Below, piece after piece: positions 26,306 through 35,125 of a DNA stretch of 64,000 bases. Position 1 is the first letter of the stretch, and every line of letters begins with the position of its first letter. The notes under the pieces are model-generated. The model did no database searches. It was not told where the DNA came from and worked only from the letters and a program-made list of their open reading frames with translations. Origin of the DNA: Clostridia bacterium (GTDB lineage: Bacteria > Bacillota > Clostridia > Oscillospirales > CAG-272); assembly GCA_017387685.1 (NCBI GenBank), contig JAFOEU010000010.1, positions 103,275 through 167,274 on the forward strand. Direction: 5' to 3'. The position numbers were made by a program, and so were the translations under genes.

Positions 26306-27166
26306 TCAAAGACCTGCCATGCTTCGCTTGAGGTGTTCAACTGCGATTCCGATGTCAGCCGCGGGATCTTCGCCGCACTCGCGCTCGATGGTGAGGAAGC
26401 CCTTGTAGCCGATATCCTTGAGAGCCGCGAGGTATTTCGGGAAGTCAACGCTACCCTGACCGAGCGGAACTTCCTGATAAAACTTCTTGCCCTGGAACTC
26501 TTCGGGAACGGGATGAACGACACGGTAAGCGATCTCGGGTCCAACGTCAAGAAGCTTTACGCCGTCCTTGGCGTGGGTGTGAACGATGTACTTCTGAAGA
26601 TTGTAAACAGCTCCGACGGGGTCGTCGCCGGTTACCATAACGAGGTTTGCGGGGTCAAGGTTGACGGAAACGCCGGTTGAGCCGAGGGAATCAAGGAATT
26701 CCTTGAGAACAATACTTCTTTCGGGACCGGTCTCAATTGCGAACTTTGCGCCAACGCTGTCGGCATACATAGCGAGCTCGTGGCAAGCCTCCTGAAGGAT
26801 CTTGTAGCGCTCGTGGTTCTTATCCTCGGGAACAACGCCGATGTGAGTGGTTACAACACCGGTTTCGAGGTCAGCGCACATATCAATGATGCGCTTGGAC
26901 TTTTCGATTTTCTCGGGATTGAGCTCGGGATGAGTGAATCCGCCGCCGCCGAGGTCGCCGCAGATAGCGGAGAAGCGAAGACCGTGATCCTTCGCGAAGT
27001 TGAGAAGCTCGCGGCGGTCAGCCTTCGAGAAGTTCTCGGGAGCGTGAATTCCCTTTGTGCAGTAGATCTGAAGACCCTCGATACCCATCGAAGCTGCCTT
27101 CTTTATAGCCTCGTGTGTCTCCATCTTAAAGGAGTCAACGATAGCGCCAATAGGAAAATAACCCAT
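26306..27166 (-). CDS. Sugar phosphate isomerase/epimerase (xylose-isomerase-like TIM barrel)
   Basis: 286 residues. The ATG at 27166 is chosen because GGAGG is 8 nt upstream; an upstream in-frame codon lacks one. Barrel motifs include GIEGLQIYC, AICGDLGGGGF, TTHIGVVPED, FAIETGPE (Glu ligand), VNLDPANL, VHTHAKDG and LTIEREC near the C terminus (Glu ligand). It is only distantly similar to the next gene, so the pair may catalyse different steps. The middle gene of a three-gene operon. Confidence 0.88.
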   Translation of the reverse strand: MGYFPIGAIVDSFKMETHEAIKKAASMGIEGLQIYCTKGIHAPENFSKADRRELLNFAKDHGLRFSAICGDLGGGGFTHPELNPEKIEKSKRIIDMCADLETGVVTTHIGVVPEDKNHERYKILQEACHELAMYADSVGAKFAIETGPERSIVLKEFLDSLGSTGVSVNLDPANLVMVTGDDPVGAVYNLQKYIVHTHAKDGVKLLDVGPEIAYRVVHPVPEEFQGKKFYQEVPLGQGSVDFPKYLAALKDIGYKGFLTIERECGEDPAADIGIAVEHLKRSMAGL

Positions 27167-27187
27167 AATATTTACCTCCAAAAATAA

Positions 27188-28237
27188 TTATAGTTTGATT
27201 TCTTCGCCCTGCTCTGCAGATTTGTAAAGAGTATCAAGCAGAAGCATACTGTTAAGGATATTGTCGATGTGCGAACGGTTCTTTTCGCCGCTCTGGCAGG
27301 ATTCGAAGAACGCCTCGTCCTCACAAACGTACATATTGGGAATGTCGTACTCAGGCTCGAAGGACTCGAGTGTGTCACCCGACCAGAAGGTGAACTTTCT
27401 GCCGTAGTCAAGGCGTGCACCGCCCTTGTCGCCCATAAAGTCGATGAAGGCTTCGCCCTTTCCGATGTTCTGCGCCCACGCGCCGTTGAAGGAGATCGAG
27501 GAGCCGGAAGTACGGATGAATCCGGTTACCATATCGTCAACGTCGTTGGTTCCCTCGGGATTCATGGTTTCCTCTGCCCACATGCTCTTGTAGGTGTAGG
27601 ATTTGATATCCTTTGCCATCTCGTTGTAAGCGTTGGCGGTGAGGGTCTTGAGGTCGGGAGAGCCGAGGATGTAGAGAATGAGGTCGAAGTAGTGAATTCC
27701 CCAGTCGATGAGAACGCCGCCGCCCGATTCTGCCTTGGTGGTGAATGCGCCGCCGAGACCGGGAATGCCGCGGTGTGCGCGGAAGGAGCAGTAAACGTGG
27801 TAGATATTACCGAATTCGCCGCGCTCGTTCATCTCTCTGAGCATTTCAACCGACTTGTGATAACGGTTGCAAACGCCTATATTGAGGATCTTGCCGCGCG
27901 CGTTAGCCTCGTCAGCCATCTCCTTGGAGAGAGCGTAGTTGATCGTAACGGGCTTCTCGCAGAAGACGTGCTTGTCTGCGCGAAGAGCATCCATCGTTAC
28001 GGTGTAGTGTGCGAAGTTGGGGGTGAGAACAAATACAGCCTCGACCTCGGGATCGGCGAGAGCGATCTGATAGTCGGTGATGGCATTCTCAACCATTTCA
28101 TATTTTTCCTTCATCAGCTCCGCCTTTTCGATAAGAAGGTCGCAAGCGTACTTTACGCGAACACCTTCGATTTTAGCGAGAGCGGGGAAGTGAGCGTTCT
28201 GGGCAATTCTGCCGCAGCCGATAACAGCTATTACCAT
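27188..28237 (-). CDS. Gfo/Idh/MocA family oxidoreductase
   Basis: 349 residues. Rossmann loop GCGRIAQNAHFP, EKP motif HVFCEKPVTI near 95-104, and GGGVLIDWGIHYFDLI near 172-187 with the Asp/His pair of the active site. First gene of the operon with two TIM-barrel isomerases; in such sets the oxidoreductase makes or uses a keto-sugar. AAAGGAG lies 9 nt before the ATG and a promoter is at 28279-28307. Confidence 0.93.
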   Translation of the reverse strand: MVIAVIGCGRIAQNAHFPALAKIEGVRVKYACDLLIEKAELMKEKYEMVENAITDYQIALADPEVEAVFVLTPNFAHYTVTMDALRADKHVFCEKPVTINYALSKEMADEANARGKILNIGVCNRYHKSVEMLREMNERGEFGNIYHVYCSFRAHRGIPGLGGAFTTKAESGGGVLIDWGIHYFDLILYILGSPDLKTLTANAYNEMAKDIKSYTYKSMWAEETMNPEGTNDVDDMVTGFIRTSGSSISFNGAWAQNIGKGEAFIDFMGDKGGARLDYGRKFTFWSGDTLESFEPEYDIPNMYVCEDEAFFESCQSGEKNRSHIDNILNSMLLLDTLYKSAEQGEEIKL

Positions 28238-28278
28238 TGTTTTTGACTCCTTTCGGAATATAAAATATAATTAAATTT

Positions 28279-28307
28279 ATTATAACATATTATTCATATT
28301 AAATCAA
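28279..28307 (-). promoter_or_regulatory. Sigma-A promoter of the three-gene sugar operon
   Basis: Minus strand TTGATT, 17-bp spacer, TATAAT with TGT before it. Confidence 0.65.
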
Positions 28308-28344
28308 GCACTTTTGAGATATTTTCACCACATACGGCAATAAA

Positions 28345-28368
28345 ATTCCCGCCCGAGAGGGCGGGAAT
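28345..28368 (-). terminator. Rho-independent terminator, minus strand
   Basis: ATTCCCGCCC stem around TCTC, then TTTTATT on the minus strand, just after the 745-residue protein gene. Confidence 0.8.
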
Positions 28369-28384
28369 GCGATATTCAGCGTGC

Positions 28385-30622
28385 TTACGAGAAAATGATT
28401 TGGACGTCCTTCCAGATTTCCGAGTAATTGCCCTTTGGGAGCTTATCCCACTCTTCCTTTGTGCCCGCGTAGACAATGGTTTTTACCTTACCTTGACCGT
28501 AGAAGGCGTTGTCCTCGATCACTTCGAGCGTGGAAGGAAGGTATAGGGTTTGGAAACTATATGCCAGACGTACGGAATTGGCTCCGATCTTCCGTATTCC
28601 CTCAGGAAATGCGATAGTTAAAAACTCGTTTTCGTCTGTGATCCTCATCTCGGTGATATTGATATCGACCTCCTCGGGGAGCGGGACGAAAAGATTTTTA
28701 AGCGTATATGCTGACTTCGGTTCATATGCCGTAATGATATAATTGCTTCCATCCTGTTGCTCAAGCCAATACGCGCAATAATAATCAATATCAATTATTT
28801 GAATGCAGTTGCAAACGGTGCATTGGCGCACACTTGCCGTTGCGAAACTTCCGTCGTGGCGGTAGGCTGCTCTTATCGGATACTCGTTTTTATGCCCGGG
28901 TGAAGGAAGAACTGTTTCATATCCGTAGTCGCAGTATTGGCAATCCCAAACCTCAAGTCCGTCGCTTGTGCACTCGGGCGGGTTGTTTACGGTGCGCACA
29001 AGATCGTGAACGCTCATAATACCGTTATACGTGAGATTTGCAACGTGATATTCCGCAAGTATCTCCTCGGTGAGCTCGTATGCGCATCCGAGCTCGAGGG
29101 AGTCGGTGTCACGCAGGTAGGTGAAGAGAATGTACGCCTTCAAGCGATCGTTCCAAACGTATATTTTGGAGACACTGTCTATGAGCTTTCTTTCCGTGCT
29201 TTTGAGAAGCGAAACGTATGAGCCGTAAAGCTTTTGCGCTTCGCTCATTATTTTGTCGGCGTGCATAAGCAGCTTGCCGTCAGCAGTCATATATGAGCTC
29301 AGATCGAGTCCCGAAAGGGTCTTCAACATATCGTTTGCCGTTTTGATCGGAATACCGCGGAAAAATTCGGTCAATTCATCATCACTCATATCAAAGAGCG
29401 AACGGTGCTCCGGTATTTCGGTGACAACTTTTTCAACCTTTCGGAGCATAAGCAACACAAGCTCAGAGGCGGTTTCCGAATCCGTAACGGTAAGATTGAG
29501 CTTTTCACCGTCAAGCTCACAAACTCCCGTAGCGATCTCGTTTTCATTCAGCTTGAGACTGTACGAGGAATCGGTTTTATTCAGCTTCAGAGAATAATCA
29601 CGCGAGCCCTCGCTTTGTGACCATACTGTGAGGTCCGCCGTGATCTCGGAATCGGTTACGGTTTTGAAATAGGTGAGTTCGTATTTTGTTTTTCCAACAA
29701 CACCGATTGCTTCCCCCGAGCTGTCAAAGGTGTAGATAACGTCTGCATTGAAGCCGTTTGCGTTGCGGTCATATAAAAATTCAATATCCGCTTCGATGGA
29801 TTCGGATGATATTTGCGCCGATGTTATATATTTGCCGTCGGTGAGGTAAGTGAGAATAACGGTTTTTCCACCGATCGAATCCTTCATCGCACGGATCTGC
29901 TCTTCGTCGAGATCCGTGAAGAGACCGAGGATGCTTACGGTCTTATCGGCGTCAAGCGTACAGGTGAAGCGTCGGCAAAGCTTGCCTTTCGAAAAAGTGA
30001 AAGAAGAGGTCGGATCGACGGTCTTTATGATGTCTTTTACAATATCGGAAAATGCGTCCGCATCCGCCTCCCTGTCGGGATCAAGTGCCGAATCGAGTGC
30101 GGGGATGAGGCTGTTATACTGCATCATACTCATCGAATGCCTCGAGCCGCTTACGAAGTAAAACTTTGATTTGTCAAATGCCTCTTTCAGATCTCTGCGA
30201 GGCAGGCTGACGGGAGTGATTTTGTAGGCACCGATTCCTCCGAGCGCAACGGTTTCGGAGTCGTAAAGAAGATTTAGAGAGATTGATATATCGCCCACAC
30301 CTAACGAAAAGGACGAGTTTCCGTTATCGTTGTTCCTATCGTGTGCCGAATTGAGGGCAAGGTGGAGATCTCCATCAAATGCCGTTTGCGTGTCCGGAAT
30401 ATTGAGCTCGGCAGAAAATTCAAGCGCGTTTCCGCTTATTATTTCCGAAATATCCGAGCTGTCGAAAAACAGAGCATCTGACGTGTTTTTTATATGCTTC
30501 ACAGAGAAAAGCGGAAGTACTGATATAACTGCGAGAGCCGCGATGCCGATCACCAGAAGATCCGCCAAAACGAGCCAAAGCAATGTTTTGCGTGTGTTTC
30601 TTTTTGCTTTGTTTTCTGTCAT
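28385..30622 (-). CDS. Large exported protein with C-terminal leucine-rich (BspA-like) repeat and CxxC pairs
   Basis: 745 residues, no single family recognised. Short basic tail, one membrane helix (about 13-37), then a long beta-rich extracytoplasmic part (about 45-480). Near residue 600 a CQYCDYG and a CTVCNC about 50 residues later could bind a metal. The end, IAFPEGIRKIGANSVRL ... LYLPSTLEVIEDNAFYGQG, then VYAGTKEEWDKLP, is a leucine-rich repeat of the BspA/LRR_5 kind common on gut Clostridia surfaces. AAAGGAG precedes the ATG. Monocistronic with its own promoter and terminator. A surface or adhesion role is inferred. Confidence 0.75.
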   Translation of the reverse strand: MTENKAKRNTRKTLLWLVLADLLVIGIAALAVISVLPLFSVKHIKNTSDALFFDSSDISEIISGNALEFSAELNIPDTQTAFDGDLHLALNSAHDRNNDNGNSSFSLGVGDISISLNLLYDSETVALGGIGAYKITPVSLPRRDLKEAFDKSKFYFVSGSRHSMSMMQYNSLIPALDSALDPDREADADAFSDIVKDIIKTVDPTSSFTFSKGKLCRRFTCTLDADKTVSILGLFTDLDEEQIRAMKDSIGGKTVILTYLTDGKYITSAQISSESIEADIEFLYDRNANGFNADVIYTFDSSGEAIGVVGKTKYELTYFKTVTDSEITADLTVWSQSEGSRDYSLKLNKTDSSYSLKLNENEIATGVCELDGEKLNLTVTDSETASELVLLMLRKVEKVVTEIPEHRSLFDMSDDELTEFFRGIPIKTANDMLKTLSGLDLSSYMTADGKLLMHADKIMSEAQKLYGSYVSLLKSTERKLIDSVSKIYVWNDRLKAYILFTYLRDTDSLELGCAYELTEEILAEYHVANLTYNGIMSVHDLVRTVNNPPECTSDGLEVWDCQYCDYGYETVLPSPGHKNEYPIRAAYRHDGSFATASVRQCTVCNCIQIIDIDYYCAYWLEQQDGSNYIITAYEPKSAYTLKNLFVPLPEEVDINITEMRITDENEFLTIAFPEGIRKIGANSVRLAYSFQTLYLPSTLEVIEDNAFYGQGKVKTIVYAGTKEEWDKLPKGNYSEIWKDVQIIFS

Positions 30623-30660
30623 TTTTCTGTCTCCTTTCCGTTATTGGGGCTTCCGTGTTC

Positions 30661-30689
30661 ATTATATCATAAATATAGTCAAATTGCAA
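30661..30689 (-). promoter_or_regulatory. Sigma-A promoter
   Basis: Minus strand TTGCAA, 17-bp spacer, TATAAT with TGA before it, for the gene ending at 28385. Confidence 0.7.
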
Positions 30690-30698
30690 TAATATTTT

Positions 30699-30733
30699 CA
30701 AAAATCAAAACTGCCGCTCGCGCGGCAGTTTTG
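30699..30733 (-). terminator. Rho-independent terminator of the MATE gene
   Basis: 12-bp stem CAAAACTGCCGC with complement; followed by ATTTTTG on the minus strand. Confidence 0.85.
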
Positions 30734-30736
30734 CGG

Positions 30737-32158
30737 TTATTCGGAAATAAGACGGTTGATCCAGATGCCCTTTTTGATGAGGAAGTAGCCTACGATGCAT
30801 TTCGTCAGGTCGAGGAGCTGGACGAAGAGGTAGAGGGTGAGGATCGACATACCCGTGAAGTTTGCGGAGATGAAGGCGAAGGGAATGGTCACGCCCCAGG
30901 TGAATCCGCAGTCGAAGATGAAGGTCAGCAGAGTTTTTCCGCCCGAACGGAGTGTGAAATATACAGCGTGCGCGAATGCGAAGATGGGCATTGTGCAAGC
31001 AACGATAAGGAGCATCGAGCCCGCCATCTCGCGGGTGTACTCGCTTGCATCATAGAATCGCGGGATGAGGCTTGAGCAAAGTCCGAGCGCGGTGCTTGCT
31101 ACGGCACAGGAGGCAACGGAGAGAGTGAAGAGCTTCCACACGGAGTTCTTTGCCTCGTCTACCTCGTCCGCACCGAGGTGCTGACCGAGAATGATTGCGA
31201 TCGCGCTACCCATCGAGAAGGCGATTACGTTGAAGAGGTTGAGTACGGTCGACGAAATATTAGCCGCGGTAACGCATTCAAGTCCGCGGACGGAATAGCA
31301 CTGAAGCAGTACCGCCTGACCGAAGGACCAAAGGAATTCATTGATAAGAAGGGGAGAGCCCTTGACGAGCATATCCTTGCAGAGGGGGAGCGGAATCTTT
31401 GCGGTGCGGTAAAGTCCGACGAAGGAGGGATATTTATCCTTTCTCGCGTGAGTGATGATCACGAGCATTCCCGCCTCGACGAATCTCGAGATAACGGTCG
31501 CGATCGCCGCGCCTTTAACTCCCATAGGAGCGAAGGTAACGAAGGAAAGTCCGCATTCGTTTCCGAAAATGAGGAAATAGTTGAGAACGAGGTTTATAAG
31601 GATCGCAACAACACCGCCGATCATCGGGAGCTTGGTTTCGCCCTCCTCACGGAGAGTCGAACCGTAGACCTGCGAGATCGCAAAGGGAGCAAGTCCGATG
31701 AGCATTATGTATAGGTAGTCGAGCGACTGGCTGAGCATAAGGTCAGCAACCTCGGGGAGGGTATCCTCCGCGATATAGAGCTTGAGCAGCGGTACGGGGA
31801 ACAAAAGGAACACCGTGATACCGATGACGAGCATTGCAAGCGAAAGGTAATTCTTTGCTCTGGTTGTGCGTCTTACGCCCGTGGGGTCGTTTGCGCCGGC
31901 AAACTGAGCGGTGAAGATTCCGATACCCGAAAGACCGCCGAAGATACAGAGGTTGAAGACAAAGAGAAGCTGATTTACGGTTGCAACCGCAGACATTTCG
32001 ATCTCTCCGATTCTTCCGACCATAATGTTGTCAACGAAGCTGACGGCATTGGTGAAGGTGTTCTGAATTACAATGGGGATGAGAATGGCGACAACTCGCT
32101 TATAAAACGCGCGGTCGCCAACGAGGGTGTTTTTAACTTTTAAAAGTGTTCCCGACAT
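30737..32158 (-). CDS. MATE family efflux transporter
   Basis: 473 residues, about twelve hydrophobic segments in two six-helix halves, the MATE layout. Typical stretches are VSFVDNIMVGRIGEIEMSAV in helix 1-2, GLSGIGIFTAQFAGA in the first half and AIAIILGQHLGADEVDEAK in the second. MATE pumps export drugs or metabolites using sodium or proton gradients; the substrate is unknown. Own promoter (32189-32217) and terminator; GGAG precedes the ATG. Confidence 0.93.
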   Translation of the reverse strand: MSGTLLKVKNTLVGDRAFYKRVVAILIPIVIQNTFTNAVSFVDNIMVGRIGEIEMSAVATVNQLLFVFNLCIFGGLSGIGIFTAQFAGANDPTGVRRTTRAKNYLSLAMLVIGITVFLLFPVPLLKLYIAEDTLPEVADLMLSQSLDYLYIMLIGLAPFAISQVYGSTLREEGETKLPMIGGVVAILINLVLNYFLIFGNECGLSFVTFAPMGVKGAAIATVISRFVEAGMLVIITHARKDKYPSFVGLYRTAKIPLPLCKDMLVKGSPLLINEFLWSFGQAVLLQCYSVRGLECVTAANISSTVLNLFNVIAFSMGSAIAIILGQHLGADEVDEAKNSVWKLFTLSVASCAVASTALGLCSSLIPRFYDASEYTREMAGSMLLIVACTMPIFAFAHAVYFTLRSGGKTLLTFIFDCGFTWGVTIPFAFISANFTGMSILTLYLFVQLLDLTKCIVGYFLIKKGIWINRLISE

Positions 32159-32188
32159 AATTTTTCTCCATAAATTTTATACCTACGA

Positions 32189-32217
32189 ATTATACCATAA
32201 AACGCGCAAACATTCAA
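32189..32217 (-). promoter_or_regulatory. Sigma-A promoter of the MATE gene
   Basis: Minus strand TTGAAT, 17-bp spacer, TATAAT preceded by TGG. Confidence 0.75.
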
Positions 32218-32268
32218 GACCGAAAGGGATAAAATTTGACTTTTTGAGAAAAAATATTATAAAAATTA

Positions 32269-32297
32269 TTGAAATTTCCTTCTATTTATGGTATACT
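32269..32297 (+). promoter_or_regulatory. Sigma-A promoter of the flavoprotein/desulfidase pair
   Basis: TTGAAA, 17-bp spacer, TATACT preceded by TGG; divergent from the MATE promoter. Confidence 0.75.
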
Positions 32298-32328
32298 GAA
32301 ATAAATATGTTTTTGGAGGTGTATTTCC

Positions 32329-33063
32329 GTGAAATATAAGTGTGAAATATGCGGCGAGGTTTTTGAGATTCCCGCCGGTAAAGAAGTTGTTTGTCCCCTT
32401 TGCTATGCTTCGGGCGACGTGATCAAAAAGCTTGACGATGCCATCAAGGAGCTTCCCGTCGGTGACAAGAGCGCGGTCTACAACATCGGCTACGGTCTTT
32501 ACGTAATTACCTCAAACGATGGCAAAAAGGATAACGGAATGATATGCAACACCGTTGTTCAGCTCACAAGCGATCCGATGCGCGTTCTTGTTTCTATCAA
32601 TAAGGCAAACTACACACACGACGTTGTTAAGGAAACAAGACTTCTCAACGTCTGCCCGATCTCGGAGAGCGCACCTTTCTCCGTTTTTGAGCGTTTCGGC
32701 TTCAAGAGCGGCAGAGATACCGATAAATTCGACGGATGCGCATTCCTGCGCTCGGAAAACGAGCTCGCAGTTCCCACAGAGAACGTCAACTCCTATATGT
32801 CCCTTTGGGTTGAAAGCTATCAGGAGGTCGGAACACACGGAATCTTTATCTGTCTTTTGACCGAATCGGGCAAGCTGAACAATGAGCCCACAATGTCCTA
32901 CGCTTACTACCACGCAAACGTCAAGCCGAAGAAAAAGCCCACGAAGAAGCAGGGATTCGTCTGCAAGATCTGCGGTTGGGAGTATGAGGGCGAAACTCTG
33001 CCCGATGATATCGTTTGCCCCATCTGTAAGCACGGCGCGGCGGATTTTGAACCCATCAAATAA
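32329..33063 (+). CDS. Flavin reductase-like protein with two rubredoxin-type metal sites (Hrb-like)
   Basis: 244 residues. GTG start at 32329 with GGAGG 9 nt upstream. A short N-terminal knuckle CEIC-x13-CPLC (residues 5-25) precedes an FMN-binding flavin reductase domain (about 45-195; NGMICNTVVQLTSDP, NVCPISESAPFSVFERFG). At the end lies a rubrerythrin-type rubredoxin CKICGWEYEG ... CPIC. High-molecular-weight rubredoxins (flavin reductase plus rubredoxin) pass electrons to flavodiiron proteins for oxygen or NO reduction in anaerobes; that role is inferred here. The extra N-terminal site is unusual. A desulfidase gene follows 17 bp later. Confidence 0.88.
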   Translation: MKYKCEICGEVFEIPAGKEVVCPLCYASGDVIKKLDDAIKELPVGDKSAVYNIGYGLYVITSNDGKKDNGMICNTVVQLTSDPMRVLVSINKANYTHDVVKETRLLNVCPISESAPFSVFERFGFKSGRDTDKFDGCAFLRSENELAVPTENVNSYMSLWVESYQEVGTHGIFICLLTESGKLNNEPTMSYAYYHANVKPKKKPTKKQGFVCKICGWEYEGETLPDDIVCPICKHGAADFEPIK

Positions 33064-33080
33064 ACAAGAAGAGAAAATAA

Positions 33081-34358
33081 ATGGACTGTAAACTCTATTC
33101 CGCATATCTGAATATTCTCCGCGAGGAGCTTCTGCCCGCTATGGGATGCACCGAGCCGATCGCGCTTGCCTACGCGGCGGCTTCTGCGCGCGCGTTGCTC
33201 GGCAAAATCCCCGAGCGCGCCTACGTTGAGGTCAGCGGAAACCTGATCAAAAACGCGATGGGTGTTACCGTTCCGAACACCGACGGAATGCGCGGTATCG
33301 AGGCGGCTGTCGCGGCGGGTATTGTTGCGGGCGACGAGCGAAGAATGCTCGAATGCATCGCGTGCGTTGATTGCGCCGATCGCGAAAATATCCGCGAGTA
33401 TCTTGCGAAAAATATCATAACCGTTGAGCTTTGCGAAAGCGAGCTTGCGTTCGATTGCACAATAAAGGTTGAGGCAGAGGGAGAAAACGCCCTCATCCGC
33501 ATCGCAAATGCTCATACGAATATCGTTCGCCGCGAAAAGAACGGTGAGGTCATCTGTGATACACCCGTCACCTGCGAGAGCGAGGACGGAATGTCGTCGC
33601 ACGAATGCCTGACGGTTGAGAATATCATCAAATTCGCCGAAGAGGTCGAGCTTTCCGACGTTGAGTACCTTCTCACAAGACAGATCGAGTGCAACACCGC
33701 GATCTCGAAGGAGGGGCTTACGAATCAGTGGGGCGCTTGCATCGGACAAACCTTGATGACGGTTGCGGGAGATAATATTATGAACCGCGCAAAGGCGCGT
33801 GCCGCCGCTGGAAGTGACGCGAGAATGAACGGCTGCGCGATGCCCGTTGTTATTCTCTCGGGAAGCGGAAATCAGGGTATGACGGCGTCCTTGCCCGTCA
33901 TTACATACGCCGAAGAGCAGGGCAGAAGCCGCGAGGAGCTGTTGCGCGCGCTCGTGGTGTCCGATCTTTGCACGATCCATCTTAAAACCTACATAGGCAG
34001 ACTGTCAGCTTTCTGCGGCGCGGTCTGCGCGGGCGCGGGTGCGGGCGCGGGAATCTGCTTCCTTGAGGGCGGCAGAATGCGCGAAGTCGCGCACACTCTC
34101 GTCAACGCGCTCGGAATATCGAGCGGCATAGTCTGCGACGGCGCAAAGGCGTCCTGCGCGGGCAAGATCGCGCTCGCGGTCGAGGCGGGAATTCTCGGTT
34201 GGGAGATGTTCAAGAACGGAAAGCAGTTCTACAGCGGCGAGGGAATCATCACCAAGGGCGTTGAGAACACCATCCGCAACGTCGGCATCCTCGGCCACGA
34301 CGGAATGAAGGCAACCGACCGCACGATCATGGAGATCATGCTCAAAAAAATGTGCTGA
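33081..34358 (+). CDS. L-cysteine desulfidase family protein (CyuA/UPF0597)
   Basis: 425 residues. The start LLPAMGCTEPIALAYAAA (Cys near 23) and the C-terminal CAGKIALAVEAG region are typical of the UPF0597/serine-dehydratase-alpha family, whose members use an oxygen-labile 4Fe-4S cluster. CyuA/CdsB members break L-cysteine to pyruvate, ammonia and sulfide. GNQGMTASLPVI and LCTIHLKTYIGRLSAFCG are also conserved. Linkage to the rubredoxin flavoprotein would fit protection of the cluster from oxygen; this is inference. Confidence 0.9.
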   Translation: MDCKLYSAYLNILREELLPAMGCTEPIALAYAAASARALLGKIPERAYVEVSGNLIKNAMGVTVPNTDGMRGIEAAVAAGIVAGDERRMLECIACVDCADRENIREYLAKNIITVELCESELAFDCTIKVEAEGENALIRIANAHTNIVRREKNGEVICDTPVTCESEDGMSSHECLTVENIIKFAEEVELSDVEYLLTRQIECNTAISKEGLTNQWGACIGQTLMTVAGDNIMNRAKARAAAGSDARMNGCAMPVVILSGSGNQGMTASLPVITYAEEQGRSREELLRALVVSDLCTIHLKTYIGRLSAFCGAVCAGAGAGAGICFLEGGRMREVAHTLVNALGISSGIVCDGAKASCAGKIALAVEAGILGWEMFKNGKQFYSGEGIITKGVENTIRNVGILGHDGMKATDRTIMEIMLKKMC

Positions 34359-34389
34359 TTAAGATTTAATAAAGAATACCTTAAGCCGA

Positions 34390-34418
34390 TTGACTTTCAG
34401 CTCTTTTTGGTATATAAT
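34390..34418 (+). promoter_or_regulatory. Sigma-A promoter
   Basis: TTGACT, 17-bp spacer, TATAAT, 23 bp before the ATG at 34442. Confidence 0.7.
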
Positions 34419-34441
34419 AGTACTGAAAGGAAGTGATATCA

Positions 34442-35101
34442 ATGGCAAAAAGAATAATGACGGTAGCTTTGTGCATCTGCGCGGCGGTCGTTTTGACGTC
34501 CGCGGTGATGCTCTACCGTCATTTTCATATATATAGTGCCGAGGATTTCGGATTTGAGGATATAAAGAGCCCGAACGATGCCGACGGCGACGGGATCGAC
34601 GATTACACCGATTTTGTCGAGGGCGCGCGGGCATATATCGCCACGAATCCGCAGTATAAGAGCGCGTATTACGCGGGCGGCTATCCGACCGACGGCTACG
34701 GCGTTTGCACAGACGTCATCTGGCAAGCCTTCCGTGCGGCGGGATATACCTTAAAGGATATGGTCGACGCCGATATTGATGCCCGCCACAGCGCGTATTT
34801 CGGGGAGGGCGAATATTCGGATTCAAATATCGACTTCCGCCGATGCCGCAATCTGCTCGTCTTTTTCCGCGAACATGCCACGGAGCTCACAACATCGACC
34901 TCGAACCCCGAGGATTGGATGCCCGGCGACATCGTGTTATATGACGGCCACATCGCAATATGCTCCGACCGCCGCAACTCCCGCGGTCTGCCCTACATCA
35001 TCCACCACGGCAATCCGATCGAAAACGCAGTTGAAGCCAACCAACTCACCACCACCTACGGCGGCGAGATAATCGGGCATTTCAGGTTTTGTCCACAATA
35101 A
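34442..35101 (+). CDS. Exported DUF1287-like (NlpC/P60-type fold) protein
   Basis: 219 residues. ATG at 34442 with AAAGGAAG upstream. An N-terminal hydrophobic helix (about 4-24) is followed by DADGDGIDDYTDF (about 37-49), a calcium-loop-like segment. Then YPTDGYGVCTDVIWQAFRAA, with Cys near 88, GDIVLYDGHIAICSD (His) and IIHHGNP are the pattern of DUF1287, a papain-like NlpC/P60 relative. It may be a peptidoglycan amidase or peptidase; activity is unproven. Followed at once by a terminator shared with the convergent gene. Confidence 0.8.
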   Translation: MAKRIMTVALCICAAVVLTSAVMLYRHFHIYSAEDFGFEDIKSPNDADGDGIDDYTDFVEGARAYIATNPQYKSAYYAGGYPTDGYGVCTDVIWQAFRAAGYTLKDMVDADIDARHSAYFGEGEYSDSNIDFRRCRNLLVFFREHATELTTSTSNPEDWMPGDIVLYDGHIAICSDRRNSRGLPYIIHHGNPIENAVEANQLTTTYGGEIIGHFRFCPQ

Positions 35102-35125
35102 AAGGAGCCGAAATTCGGCTCCTTA
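35102..35125. terminator. Hairpin between convergent genes
   Basis: AAGGAGCCGA stem with complement, AAT loop, then TTATTT on the plus strand; it overlaps the stop region of the minus-strand gene. Confidence 0.65.
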
